DNA of 64,000 bases from Massilia sp. YIM B02763 (lineage in GTDB: Bacteria > Pseudomonadota > Gammaproteobacteria > Burkholderiales > Burkholderiaceae_D), in NCBI RefSeq assembly GCF_030412015.1, contig NZ_JASNRD010000023.1:1-64000 (forward strand), in the 5' to 3' direction. Both the position numbers and the translations under genes were made by a program. The notes under the pieces are model-generated. The model saw nothing but the letters and a program-made list of their open reading frames with translations. It was not told the DNA's origin and made no database searches. Position 1 is the stretch's first letter, and the number at the start of each line of letters is the position of its first letter. This document shows positions 28,919-38,001 of the stretch, piece after piece.

Positions 28919-31576
28919 ATGACCAAAGCCCTCATCATTGCCGAAAAGCCTTCCGTGGCGAACGATATCGCCAAGGCGCTCGGCGGCTTTACCAAGCACG
29001 ATGAGTATTTCGAATCCGACGACTACGTCCTGTCGTCCGCCGTCGGCCACCTGCTCGAGATCACGGTGCCCGAGGAATACGACGTCAAGCGCGGCAAGTG
29101 GAGCTTTACCCACCTGCCGATGATCCCGCCGTATTTCGCGCTGAATCCGATCGCCAAGACCGAATCGCGCCTCAAGGTGCTCAACAAGCTGATCAAGCGC
29201 AAGGACGTCGACACCCTGATCAACGCATGCGACGCGGGGCGCGAAGGGGAGCTGATCTTCCGCCTCATCGCCCAGAACGCCAAGGCCAAGCAGACCGTCA
29301 AGCGCCTGTGGCTGCAATCGATGACGCCGGCCGCGATCCGCGACGGCTTCGCCCACCTGCGCAGCGACCAGGAGATGATGCCGCTGGCCGATGCCGCGCG
29401 CTGCCGCTCGGAAGCCGACTGGCTGATCGGCATCAACGGCACCCGCGCGATGACCGCCTTCAACTCGAAGGAGGGCGGCTTCTTCCTGACGACCGTGGGC
29501 CGCGTGCAGACGCCGACGCTGTCGATCGTGGTCGAGCGCGAGGAAAAGATCCGCAAGTTCGTCCCGCGCGACTACTGGGAAGTGCGCGCCGAGTTCCGCT
29601 GCGCGGCCGGCACCTACGAGGGCCGCTGGCTCGACACCAAGTTCAAGAAGGACGAGAACGATCCGGAAAAGCGCGCCGAGCGCATCTGGAACAAGGCCGA
29701 TGCGGAGGCCATCGTCGCCGCCTGCCTGGGCAAGCAGGGCAACGTCACCGAGGAGTCCAAGCCGACCACCTCGATGGCGCCGGCCCTGTTCGACCTGACC
29801 TCGCTGCAGCGCGAGGCCAACGGCCGCTTCGGCTTCTCGGCCAAGAACACGCTGGGCCTGGCCCAGGCGCTGTACGAGAAGCACAAGGTGCTGACCTATC
29901 CGCGTACCGATTCGCGCGCGCTGCCGGAAGACTACCTGGGCACCGTCAAGTCAACGCTGGAAGTGCTGAAGGAAAACGCGAACTACCACCAGTTCGCCAA
30001 GCAGATCCTCGACAAGGGCTGGGTCAAGCCGAACAAGCGCATCTTCGACAACAGCAAGATCTCGGACCACTTCGCGATCATCCCGACCGGCGTCGTGCCG
30101 AAGAATTTGTCCGAGCCGGAACAGAAGCTCTATGACCTGGTCACGCGCCGCTTCATGGCCGTGTTCTTCCCGGCTGCCGAGTTCCTCGTCACCACCCGCT
30201 TCACCGAAGTCCTGGGCCACCAGTTCAAGACCGAGGGCAAGGTGATGACCAACCCGGGCTGGATGGCCGTGTACGGCAAGGACACGAGCGCCGACGACAA
30301 GGACGGCGCCAGCCTGGTGCCGGTGGCCAAGGGCGAGAAGGTGCTGGCCGAGAAGGTCAATGCCAACGGCCTCGTCACCAAGCCGCCCGCACGCTACAAC
30401 GAAGCGACGCTGCTGTCGGCGATGGAAGGCGCGGGCAAGCTGGTCGACTCCGACGAGCTGCGCGATGCCATGGCCGGCAAGGGCTTGGGTACGCCGGCGA
30501 CGCGCGCCGCCATCATCGAAGGCCTGCTGACGGAAAAATACCTGCTGCGCGAAGGGCGCGAGATGATCCCGACCGCCAAGGCGTTCCAGCTGATGACGCT
30601 GCTGCGCGGTCTGGGCGTGAACGAATTGACGGCGCCGGAGCTGACGGGCGAGTGGGAATACAAGCTGTCGCAGATGGAAAAGGGCCAGATCACGCGCGAC
30701 GAATTCATGCGCGAGATCGCCGAGATGACCGAAATCATCGTCAAGCGCGCCAAGGAATACAACAACGACACCATCCCGGGCGACTACGCGACCCTGACGA
30801 CGCCGTGCCCGAACTGCGCCGGCGTGGTCAAGGAAAACTACCGCCGCTTCGCCTGCACCAAGTGCGATTTCTCGATGACCAAGGTGCCGGGCGGACGCCA
30901 GTTCGAGATCGAGGAAGTCGAGCAGCTGCTGAAGGACCGCACCATCGGCCCGCTGCAGGGCTTCCGCTCGAAGATGGGCCGTCCGTTCGCGGCGATCCTG
31001 CGCATCGTGCGCGACGAGGACATCCACAACTACAAGCTGGAATTCGACTTCGGCCAGGACCAGGACGAGGGAGAGGACGGCGAGGGCGTCGACTTCACGG
31101 GCCAGCCTGCGCTCGGTCCCTGCCCGAAGTGCAACGGCAACGTCTACGAGATGGGCCTGGCCTACGTCTGCGAAAAGACGGTGGCCAAGCCGAAGGGTTG
31201 CGACTTCCGCAGCAGCCGCATCATCCTGCAGCAGGAAATCCTGCCCGAGCAGATGGCCAAGCTCCTCAACGACGGCAAGACCGACCTGCTGCCGGGCTTC
31301 GTGTCGCAGCGCACCCGCCGCGCCTTCAAGGCCTACCTGGTGCGCGGCAAGGACGGCAAGATCAGCTTCGAGTTCGAGGAGCGCAAGGGCAAGCCGGCCG
31401 CGAAGGGCAAGGCCGCGGCCGCCGATGAAGGCGGCGACGGCGATACGGCGGTGGCGGTGAAGCCGGCTGCGAAAAAAGCGGCGGCGAAGACGGCGACCAA
31501 GACGGCCACGAAGACCGTGGCGGCCAAGAAACCGGCGGCGAAGAAGGCGCCGGCGAAGAAAGTCGCTGCCGAATAA
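28919..31576 (+). CDS. topB: DNA topoisomerase III
   Basis: The 885-residue type IA topoisomerase relaxes and decatenates DNA. The TOPRIM domain opens the protein (ALIIAEKPSVANDIAKAL) and contains CDAGREGELIF. The active-site tyrosine is Tyr327 (LTYPRTDSRALP). Two cysteine clusters near the C-terminus look like zinc-binding Topo-C modules (CPNCAG...CTKC and CPKCNG...C). The last 60 residues are an Ala/Lys-rich tail of the histone H1-like kind. The 270-bp space upstream holds the smg terminator and the promoter region. Confidence 0.95.
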   Translation: MTKALIIAEKPSVANDIAKALGGFTKHDEYFESDDYVLSSAVGHLLEITVPEEYDVKRGKWSFTHLPMIPPYFALNPIAKTESRLKVLNKLIKRKDVDTLINACDAGREGELIFRLIAQNAKAKQTVKRLWLQSMTPAAIRDGFAHLRSDQEMMPLADAARCRSEADWLIGINGTRAMTAFNSKEGGFFLTTVGRVQTPTLSIVVEREEKIRKFVPRDYWEVRAEFRCAAGTYEGRWLDTKFKKDENDPEKRAERIWNKADAEAIVAACLGKQGNVTEESKPTTSMAPALFDLTSLQREANGRFGFSAKNTLGLAQALYEKHKVLTYPRTDSRALPEDYLGTVKSTLEVLKENANYHQFAKQILDKGWVKPNKRIFDNSKISDHFAIIPTGVVPKNLSEPEQKLYDLVTRRFMAVFFPAAEFLVTTRFTEVLGHQFKTEGKVMTNPGWMAVYGKDTSADDKDGASLVPVAKGEKVLAEKVNANGLVTKPPARYNEATLLSAMEGAGKLVDSDELRDAMAGKGLGTPATRAAIIEGLLTEKYLLREGREMIPTAKAFQLMTLLRGLGVNELTAPELTGEWEYKLSQMEKGQITRDEFMREIAEMTEIIVKRAKEYNNDTIPGDYATLTTPCPNCAGVVKENYRRFACTKCDFSMTKVPGGRQFEIEEVEQLLKDRTIGPLQGFRSKMGRPFAAILRIVRDEDIHNYKLEFDFGQDQDEGEDGEGVDFTGQPALGPCPKCNGNVYEMGLAYVCEKTVAKPKGCDFRSSRIILQQEILPEQMAKLLNDGKTDLLPGFVSQRTRRAFKAYLVRGKDGKISFEFEERKGKPAAKGKAAAADEGGDGDTAVAVKPAAKKAAAKTATKTATKTVAAKKPAAKKAPAKKVAAE

Positions 31577-31584
31577 GTCCTGCC

Positions 31585-31663
31585 GTCGTTCCCGCGCAGG
31601 CGGGAACCCATACCGAGTTGGCTAAAGATGCTCAGCATGGGTTCCCGCCTTCGCGGGAACGAC
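31585..31663. repeat. Two-armed palindromic element, copy 1
   Basis: The left arm (GTCGTTCCCGCGCAGGCGGG, 31585-31604, continuing AACCCA) and the right arm (TGGGTTCCCGCCTTCGCGGG, from 31638) are inverted copies; each arm can also fold alone (TTCCCG with CGGGAA). About 27 bp lie between. Same family as 37895, 60184 and 61832. It follows topB directly. Confidence 0.85.
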
Positions 31664-31686
31664 GAGGTGGTTGGTCACCGTAGAAA

Positions 31687-31730
31687 ATAAAAAAAACCGC
31701 GAGCCATCCGGCATCGCGGTTTTTTTTCAT
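31687..31730. terminator. Bidirectional terminator between topB and addiction-module gene
   Basis: An A-run and ACCGCGA (to 31702) pair with TCGCGGT (31714-31720), followed by a run of eight T. The A-run on the left makes it equally suitable for the gene on the minus strand. Confidence 0.82.
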
Positions 31731-31759
31731 GCCCGCCGCATCCGCGGCAAGCACATTCC

Positions 31760-31957
31760 TCAATCGTCCTGCAACATCCTGATGGCCGCTTCCCCGTTGT
31801 GAATGGCCTTCACGCGCCGCACGACCTCGTTGCGCCACGCTTCGTCGGCATCCTGTTCGGCTTCGTCGCTGTCCACCAACAGGAGGCGCAGCAGTTCATG
31901 GCGGTCGGCGGCGGACAATTGCTGGATTTGTGCGGCCAGTTCTGCAACCGTGGTCAT
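31760..31957 (-). CDS. Addiction-module component family protein (orphan)
   Basis: The 65-residue protein (MTTVAELAAQIQQLSAADRHELLRLLL...) matches the small family called putative addiction module component: an LSxxDRxxLLxxLL helix followed by an acidic stretch, then EAWRNEVVRRVKAIHNGE. In such pairs a RelE/ParE-type toxin normally follows at once. Here the next feature is a terminator, so no toxin partner is visible. The ATG at 31957 has an AGGAG site six bases upstream; the ATG at 31972 lies before that site. Confidence 0.75.
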   Translation of the reverse strand: MTTVAELAAQIQQLSAADRHELLRLLLVDSDEAEQDADEAWRNEVVRRVKAIHNGEAAIRMLQDD

Positions 31958-32001
31958 GGCGACTCCTGACATAGAATTGTTACCAGATCATAACGCGAGA
32001 T

Positions 32002-35000
32002 TCACAAGATGTCGACAGGCAGCATATTGTCCGCCGGTTTACGGTCGATCAGCTTGTTGTCCGGGTCGATGCCGGCCCGCTCGGGGCGGCCGTCCACGAC
32101 GAGGGTGACGGTCTGCTCAGGGCTGTCGACGCGGCGGCGTTCGCGCGCCAGCGGGACGCCGTCGGCACCGTCGACGCCGAACTCGATCCAGTCGTGCAGC
32201 GGCAGCGGCTGTTCCTCGCCCAGTTCGCCGGCGCGCACCTTGCCCGCGCTGGCGCGGATCGTCACCTCGTACTTGCCGTCCGGGCGGCGCCGCGCCTGGG
32301 CGCTGTCGGCGCGGTTCTCGTACAGGACGATCGATTCGAACAGGTCGTCGATCAGGTAGGCCTTGTCCGGCGGCGTGATGGCGCGCAGGCGCTGCACCAG
32401 GCTGGTGGCCGTCGGGTAGGGCGGCCCCTCGAAGGCGTAGGTGGCCAGCAGGTCGTGCAGCACGCCGTCGACGGCGTCCTCGCCCAGCAGGTCCTGCAGC
32501 AGGTACATCGCCAGGCTGCCCTTGTTGTAGTGGATGTACTGCTGGTCCTCGTTCTGCGCCAGCGGCAATTCCTTGCGGCGCTCGGTGGCGCGGCCCATCA
32601 GGTAGCGGTCGAGGTCGTAGCGCAGGAAGCGCCGCATGCGGTCGGCGCCGAAGGTCGCCTTCATCGTCATCAGCGCCGTGTACTCGGCCAAGCTTTCCGA
32701 CAGCACGGTGGCGCCGCGCGTGTCCGCCGCCACGACCTGGTGGCCCCACCACTGGTGGCCGACCTCGTGCGCGCTGACGTAGTACGGATAGTCGATGTCC
32801 TTGCGAGACTCCGGGTCGACCTTGGCGATGAAGCCGGCGCTTTCCGAAAACGCGATGGTGGCCGGCGCCGCCTGCGCGTAGGCGCCATAGCGCGGGAACT
32901 CGGCGATGCGCAGCTCGCGGTGCTGGTAGGGGCTGAAGTGGCGCGCGCCGTAGGCCAGCGTGGCCTTGGCGCCGCGGATCATGCGGTCGATGTTGAATTC
33001 GTGGCCCGGATGGTAGTAGACGTCGATCAGGACGTCCTGCCAGCGGTCGTGGCGCACCTCGTAGCGGGCCGACTGGATCGTGTAGAAGTTCAGGATCGGC
33101 CGGTCGGCGCGGTAGCGGAAGTAGCGCCGGCCGCCGTTCATCCATTCCTGTTCCAGCACGCCCGGCGCCACCACGGTCTGGTCCAGGCTGGTGCTGACGA
33201 CGGCGTCGAAGCGGATCCAGTCGGCGTCGTTGCCGAGGTAGTTGTTGGCCTGTGCCTTCGCGTCGTCGCGCGCGGCCATCGCTTCCTTCGGCGCCAGGCC
33301 GTGGCGCTTGCGGTCGCGTTCGTCGGACAGCTCGGCATGCGGCTGGTAGCCGATGCGCGGCAGGATCGCGTTGCTGAAGAAGGTGCCGTTGCCGACGACG
33401 GCCGTGTCGCGGCCCAGGCCGAGGATGCCGCCGGGCGCGTCGACCAGTTCGTAGTCCAGCGCCAGCTTCGCGCCCGGCGCCAGCGGCGTGACGAGGGCGT
33501 AGCGGTAGAAGCCGCGCTGCGGATCGGCCGTCACCTGGCGCGCCGCCTGCGAGAAGCGCGCCCGCAGCGTCGGGCCGGGTTGCTGGTACAGGACGATGTC
33601 GCGGATCGCCGCCGCCGTGCGGTTCTCGAGCTGGTAGGCGCCGCGCACGGACAGCGTGCGCGTGTCCGGCATGATGTCGGCCTGCAGGTTGACGTCGACG
33701 ATGCGCGGCTGCGGCAGCGCGGCGAAGCGGCGGTAGCGCAGCTCGTATTCGGCGCGCAGTTCGTCCTTGTGCCAGTCGCTCTGGTACGCGCCCAGGTAGT
33801 CGAGGTTGTACCACAGCAGGGCGCCGCTGCCGGCCACCAGCACGATGCCCGCGCCGAACGCGGCCAGCACGCCCGTCGTCAGGCGCCGGCGGCCCTGGCG
33901 CAGGCGTTCGCGCAGGCTGTCGCTGACGCCGCGCGGCCACAGCACGAGGGCCAGCGTCAGCAGCAGCAGCGCCGCGCCGCCCCAGTAGGCGAGCAGCGCG
34001 CGCTGCAGCGCCAGGTAGTGGCCGAAGCCGTTCATCGCCGAATACGTCACGTCCGGCAGCGCCGCGTACCACAGCAGCGGGTGGTTCAGGCCGAAGCCGG
34101 CCAGCAGGATGCCGGCCACGTAGAACACGACGAGGACGAAGTAGGCGAGGAATTTGTGGTTGAGGATGGCCTGGGCGGCGATCGCCAGCACGGCCAGCAG
34201 CACGTAGCGCGGCAGCAGCACGCCGAACAGCGTGAACAGGTACAGGCCAGGCTCCAGCGTCACGTAGCCGCGCACCAGCTGGATCGCCATGCCCGTCACC
34301 ATCGCGGTCAGCAGCAGCAGTACCTGCAGGCCGACGAGGGCCAGCGTCTTCGACGCCAGCGGCAGCCAGCTCGGCACCGGCAGCGCGTCGATCATCTGGC
34401 CCATGCGCGCCTCGCGCTCGCGCCACACCATCTCGCCGGCGTAGAAGGTCGTCACGACCAGGACGAAGGGGGCGAACAGGTCGCGGATCAGTTCGAGCAC
34501 CATGTAGGTGACGGGATAGGTGGGGGTGCCGTAGATCGAGCCCAGGTTCAGCGATCCGACCGCCAGCAGCAGCACGCCGGCCAGCACGATGGCGGCGAAG
34601 TACACGTTCTTGACGGATTCGCGCAGGTTCAGCCAGGCGGCGCGGGCCAGCAGCAGCGCCAGGCTGCGGCCGGCGAAGTCGGGCGCCTCGTGCAGGTCGG
34701 CGCTGCCCGGATTGACGCGCGCGCCCGGGTCGCCGTCGGGGCGTGCCTGCGCGCGCCGTCCCGCCGGGGTGGCGACGAAGGTGAAGCGCCAGTAGCCGAG
34801 CAGCAGGGCCACGAGCGAGAACAGCGACCAGATCAGGCGGTTGACGAGGTAGACGCCTTCGAGCGGCACTTGCGCCGTGTTGCGCTCGGCGAGTGGCCAG
34901 TACTCCGTCAGGCGTGTCACGGCCGAGGTGCCGAACGGGTCGATCAGGGCGGCGAGGGTCTTGTAGTCGAGGTCGCGCGCCAGCGACGGCGCCACCAGGT

Positions 35001-35583
35001 AGCCGACCAGCATGACCACGCCCGTCACGTAGACGGGCAGCATGCGCCGCGTGAGGGCGGCCAGCACGAAGAAGATGGCGCCGAAGATGACGAGGTTGGG
35101 CAGCAGCGTCAGGAAGTAGGGGCGCAGGTAGCCGGCCACGGAATACGGGCCGATGCGCTGCGGGTCGACGCCGGGCACGAGGCCGCCCAGCAGCAGGCCG
35201 AGGGGGATCGCGGAGAACACCACGGCCAGCGTGGACAGCGCGCCCAGGAAGCGGCCGAACACGTAGGCGTGCTTGGGGATCGGCGCGCTGAAGAAGAAGT
35301 GGTGCATGTCGTGCTCGAAGTCCTGCTGCACGGCGCGGCCCATCATGGCCGCCGCCACGATCACGCCGAGCGAGCCGAGCAAGGCCATGCTGATCGCGAG
35401 CTGGCGCGGCGCATTGATGAATACGCGCCCGCCGAAATACACGTTCAATTCGCGGAAGGCGCCGCCGGCGGCGGCCATCCACAGCAGCGCCAGCGCCAGG
35501 AAAGCGAAGAAATAAATCCAGGTGGACGGCAGTTTCAGGCGCTGCCGGGCTTCGAAGCCGGCAATGGCGAACAGGGCGCGCAT
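32002..35583 (-). CDS. ABC transporter permease fused to M1-family aminopeptidase
   Basis: The 1193-residue protein holds two ABC-2 permease units (about residues 1-275 and 305-560, around twelve membrane helices), a further helix near 575-595, and an extracytoplasmic M1 peptidase domain to the end. The zinc site is His939-Glu940-x-x-His943 (AHEVGHQWWGH) with the third ligand probably Glu963 in LSESLAEY. The spacing is one residue longer than in classic M1 enzymes but fits this fused family as I know it. The ATPase gene lies directly upstream with 4 bp between. Such fusions may process and export peptides; the substrate is unknown. Confidence 0.88.
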   Translation of the reverse strand: MRALFAIAGFEARQRLKLPSTWIYFFAFLALALLWMAAAGGAFRELNVYFGGRVFINAPRQLAISMALLGSLGVIVAAAMMGRAVQQDFEHDMHHFFFSAPIPKHAYVFGRFLGALSTLAVVFSAIPLGLLLGGLVPGVDPQRIGPYSVAGYLRPYFLTLLPNLVIFGAIFFVLAALTRRMLPVYVTGVVMLVGYLVAPSLARDLDYKTLAALIDPFGTSAVTRLTEYWPLAERNTAQVPLEGVYLVNRLIWSLFSLVALLLGYWRFTFVATPAGRRAQARPDGDPGARVNPGSADLHEAPDFAGRSLALLLARAAWLNLRESVKNVYFAAIVLAGVLLLAVGSLNLGSIYGTPTYPVTYMVLELIRDLFAPFVLVVTTFYAGEMVWREREARMGQMIDALPVPSWLPLASKTLALVGLQVLLLLTAMVTGMAIQLVRGYVTLEPGLYLFTLFGVLLPRYVLLAVLAIAAQAILNHKFLAYFVLVVFYVAGILLAGFGLNHPLLWYAALPDVTYSAMNGFGHYLALQRALLAYWGGAALLLLTLALVLWPRGVSDSLRERLRQGRRRLTTGVLAAFGAGIVLVAGSGALLWYNLDYLGAYQSDWHKDELRAEYELRYRRFAALPQPRIVDVNLQADIMPDTRTLSVRGAYQLENRTAAAIRDIVLYQQPGPTLRARFSQAARQVTADPQRGFYRYALVTPLAPGAKLALDYELVDAPGGILGLGRDTAVVGNGTFFSNAILPRIGYQPHAELSDERDRKRHGLAPKEAMAARDDAKAQANNYLGNDADWIRFDAVVSTSLDQTVVAPGVLEQEWMNGGRRYFRYRADRPILNFYTIQSARYEVRHDRWQDVLIDVYYHPGHEFNIDRMIRGAKATLAYGARHFSPYQHRELRIAEFPRYGAYAQAAPATIAFSESAGFIAKVDPESRKDIDYPYYVSAHEVGHQWWGHQVVAADTRGATVLSESLAEYTALMTMKATFGADRMRRFLRYDLDRYLMGRATERRKELPLAQNEDQQYIHYNKGSLAMYLLQDLLGEDAVDGVLHDLLATYAFEGPPYPTATSLVQRLRAITPPDKAYLIDDLFESIVLYENRADSAQARRRPDGKYEVTIRASAGKVRAGELGEEQPLPLHDWIEFGVDGADGVPLARERRRVDSPEQTVTLVVDGRPERAGIDPDNKLIDRKPADNMLPVDIL

Positions 35584-35587
35584 GGCC

Positions 35588-36481
35588 TCAGCAGTTCCCG
35601 GCCAGGTCGTTGTGGCGGCCGGCGATGGTGGCGAAGTACACGTCCTCGAGGGTCGGGTGGACCGGTTCGAAATCGTCGCCCGGGTAGCGGTCGGCGAACA
35701 CGTGGATCAGCGGGCGGCCGCTCAACAGGCGCGTGGAGATCACCGTGTGGCGCTTCTGGAACGCGGCCAGTTCGCCCTTGCTGACGAAGCGCGCCCAGAT
35801 CTTGCCCTCGATGCCCTCGGTCAGGCGCACCGGCTCGCCGCACAGCAGCACGTGGCCCTTGTTGATGATCGCCATGTTGGCGCACAGGTCGGCCACGTCG
35901 GACACGATGTGGGTCGACAGGATCACCGTCTTGTCCTCGGCGATGTCGGACAGCAGGTTGTGGAAGCGCACCCGCTCCTGCGGGTCGAGGCCGGCGGTGG
36001 GTTCGTCGACGATGATCAGCTGCGGGTCGCCCAGCAGGGCCTGGGCGATGCCGAAGCGCTGGCGCATGCCGCCGGAATAGGTGCCCAGGCGCTGGTTGCG
36101 CACCTCGAACAGATTGGTCTGCTGCAGCAGCGCGTCGACGATCTCGCGCCGGCGCGTGCGGTTCGACAAGCCCTTCAGCTGGGCGAAATGGTCGAGCAGT
36201 TCGTAGGCGGTGACCTTCGGATAGACGCCGAAGTCCTGCGGCAGGTAACCGAGCAGGCGGCGCACGGCGTCCTTTTCGTCGAGCACGTCGATATCGTCGA
36301 GGAACACCGAGCCGCTGTCGCACTCCTGCAGCGTGGCCAGGATCCGCATCAGGGTCGACTTGCCGGCGCCGTTCGGGCCCAGCAGGCCGAACATCCCGGG
36401 CGGGATGCTCAGCGTGACCTTGTCCAGCGCGACCGTGCCGTTGGCATAGGTCTTGGACAAATTGCGGATTTCTAATTCCAT
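35588..36481 (-). CDS. ABC transporter ATP-binding protein
   Basis: The 297-residue ATPase energises the permease/peptidase fusion encoded directly after it. Walker A is GPNGAGKST, the signature is YSGGMRQRFG, and Walker B is LIIVDEPTAG followed by the switch His in LSTHIV. A C-terminal extension of about 80 residues (KIWARFVSKGELAAF...) is typical of ABC-2 exporter ATPases. The ATG at 36481 has an AGGAG site. The frame is open further upstream without family similarity. Confidence 0.92.
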   Translation of the reverse strand: MELEIRNLSKTYANGTVALDKVTLSIPPGMFGLLGPNGAGKSTLMRILATLQECDSGSVFLDDIDVLDEKDAVRRLLGYLPQDFGVYPKVTAYELLDHFAQLKGLSNRTRRREIVDALLQQTNLFEVRNQRLGTYSGGMRQRFGIAQALLGDPQLIIVDEPTAGLDPQERVRFHNLLSDIAEDKTVILSTHIVSDVADLCANMAIINKGHVLLCGEPVRLTEGIEGKIWARFVSKGELAAFQKRHTVISTRLLSGRPLIHVFADRYPGDDFEPVHPTLEDVYFATIAGRHNDLAGNC

Positions 36482-36741
36482 GGAGACTCCTGGTCCGGTA
36501 AGGCGCGCGCATGGCAGCAAGCAGAGCTGTGAGAATGCGCGTATTTCATGACTATTGCATTGTATTAAAAACGAACGGTCGAGGCAGCAGCCATGCGATA
36601 CACGGGCATTTTGCCCGCCCAGAGTGCAAAAAAGCGGGACAGGACGCAGGGGAAACGCGCTGACAGAATACGCGACAGTAAAAACTCTGTCCACTTTGTC
36701 AACATTGGCCGAAATAACACGCGGCCGCGAAGGCGGTAAAC

Positions 36742-37197
36742 ATGCATAATGCAGGCATGGACACCCTCATCAAGGACAAGATCCTGGCGGTCACGCGCCA
36801 GGGCCGTACCCGGGCCGAGTCGACCGACTGGTTCCGCGTCGCCGTCGGCCTGCATTACCTGGCCGGCCTGATGACCAAGGAAACCATCGACTTCAAGCAG
36901 GTCGACCGCGACTACAACCGCTTCATCTACCACGTCATCGGCGGCGGCCACACGATCACCAGCATCCTGCAGTTCATGAGCGGCAAGGGGGTGCTGCCGA
37001 TCGTGCAGTCGGAGCGCTTCGTGCAGGCGTTCACGTCCTGCTGCCCGGCCGTGCCCCAGGATTCGATCCCCTTCCTGCTCGAACTGAACCTCGGCGTGGC
37101 CAAGAACATCTCGAAGCTCGAGGTCGAAGGACCGCTGCACGACTGGCTGCAGCAGCAGAAGCAGGGCGGACAGGGCGCGGCCCCCGAAGGCATATAA
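36742..37197 (+). CDS. Conserved protein of unknown function
   Basis: The 151-residue soluble protein has no family I recognise. It contains ESTDWFRVAVGLHYLAGLMT, DFKQVDRDYNRFIYHVIGG and two adjacent cysteines (TSCCPAVPQ), with a Gln/Gly-rich tail. It appears mainly helical. An AAGGCGG lies about eight bases before the ATG at 36742; a second ATG at 36757 (MDTLIKDK) is an alternative. The coq7 gene follows 34 bp later, and its TATAAT overlaps the stop codon. GC content and codon use match the neighbours. Confidence 0.7.
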   Translation: MHNAGMDTLIKDKILAVTRQGRTRAESTDWFRVAVGLHYLAGLMTKETIDFKQVDRDYNRFIYHVIGGGHTITSILQFMSGKGVLPIVQSERFVQAFTSCCPAVPQDSIPFLLELNLGVAKNISKLEVEGPLHDWLQQQKQGGQGAAPEGI

Positions 37198-37198
37198 T
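37193..37198 (+). promoter_or_regulatory. -10 box of coq7
   Basis: A perfect TATAAT overlaps the stop codon of the preceding gene, 34 bases before the coq7 ATG. No good -35 element is found at the usual distance. Confidence 0.4.
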
Positions 37199-37231
37199 GG
37201 AGGCTTGTGGAATAACACCCCAAGGCAAGTC

Positions 37232-37879
37232 ATGGCAGATGCAACACGACACATCAATCCCCTCGACCACCTGATCGTCGGCCTGGACAAGGCGCTGCGC
37301 GTGGTGGGCGGCGTGGCCAAGGCCGGCCGTCCGAACCCGGGCCTGGCGGCCCCGGACGCCGAGATGAATGCACAGGAACAGCGCCACAGCGCCGGCCTGA
37401 TGCGCGTGAACCACGTCGGCGAAGTGTGCGCCCAGGCGCTCTACGATTCCCAGGGCCTGCAGGCCTCCACGCCCGCGCTGCGCGCCCAGTTCGCCCAGGC
37501 CGGCCGCGAGGAAGAAGACCACCTGGCCTGGACTGCCCAGCGCCTGTCGGAACTCGGTTCCCGGACCAGCCTGCTGAACCCGCTGTGGTATGCCGGCGCC
37601 TTCGCGATCGGCACCGTGGCCGCGCGCATGGGCGACGCCGTCAGCCTCGGCTTCGTGGTCGAGACCGAGCGCCAGGTCGAGACCCACCTGGACAGCCACC
37701 TCGACCAGCTGCCGCCGCAGGACGCCAAGTCGCGCGCCATCGTCACGCAGATGCGCGACGACGAGGTCGAGCACGCCAGCCGGGCCCAGGCTCTGGGCGC
37801 GGCCGAACTGCCGCTGCCGGTCAAGATGCTGATGCGGGCGATGGGCAAGGTCATGACGACGACCGCGTATCACATCTAA
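37232..37879 (+). CDS. coq7: Coq7-type demethoxyubiquinone hydroxylase
   Basis: The 215-residue di-iron enzyme hydroxylates the quinone ring in the late steps of ubiquinone synthesis at the inner membrane. Iron-ligand motifs of the carboxylate-bridged fold are visible: EQRHSAGLMRVNHVGEVCAQ, REEEDHLAW, and the second-half ligands in ETERQVETH and RDDEVEHA. The start MADATRHIN has an AAGG site upstream. This form is the usual alternative to UbiF in betaproteobacteria. Confidence 0.94.
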   Translation: MADATRHINPLDHLIVGLDKALRVVGGVAKAGRPNPGLAAPDAEMNAQEQRHSAGLMRVNHVGEVCAQALYDSQGLQASTPALRAQFAQAGREEEDHLAWTAQRLSELGSRTSLLNPLWYAGAFAIGTVAARMGDAVSLGFVVETERQVETHLDSHLDQLPPQDAKSRAIVTQMRDDEVEHASRAQALGAAELPLPVKMLMRAMGKVMTTTAYHI

Positions 37880-37894
37880 GCGCTGCACGAAAAC

Positions 37895-37980
37895 CGTCGC
37901 CCCTGCGCAGGCAGGGGCCCAATTTTGCATGCGGCACGACAGCGCATCGAAATTAGGCCCCTGCCTGCGCAGGGGCGACG
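37895..37980. repeat. Two-armed palindromic element, copy 2
   Basis: The left arm starts CGTCGCCCCTGCGCAGGCAG (37895) and the right arm ends GCCTGCGCAGGGGCGACG (37980). The arms are inverted copies and each folds alone (GCCCCT with AGGGGC). The centre begins CAATTTTGCAT, as in copy 3. It separates convergent coq7 and the OsmC gene and may terminate both. Confidence 0.87.
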
Positions 37981-38001
37981 TTGTTTGGCGGTGCCGGTTG
38001 A

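Noticed and set aside
31585..31663. Inverted repeat after topB as an insertion-sequence end
   Set aside because: No transposase lies near, there is no target-site duplication, and three relatives in the window show it is a small dispersed palindromic element.
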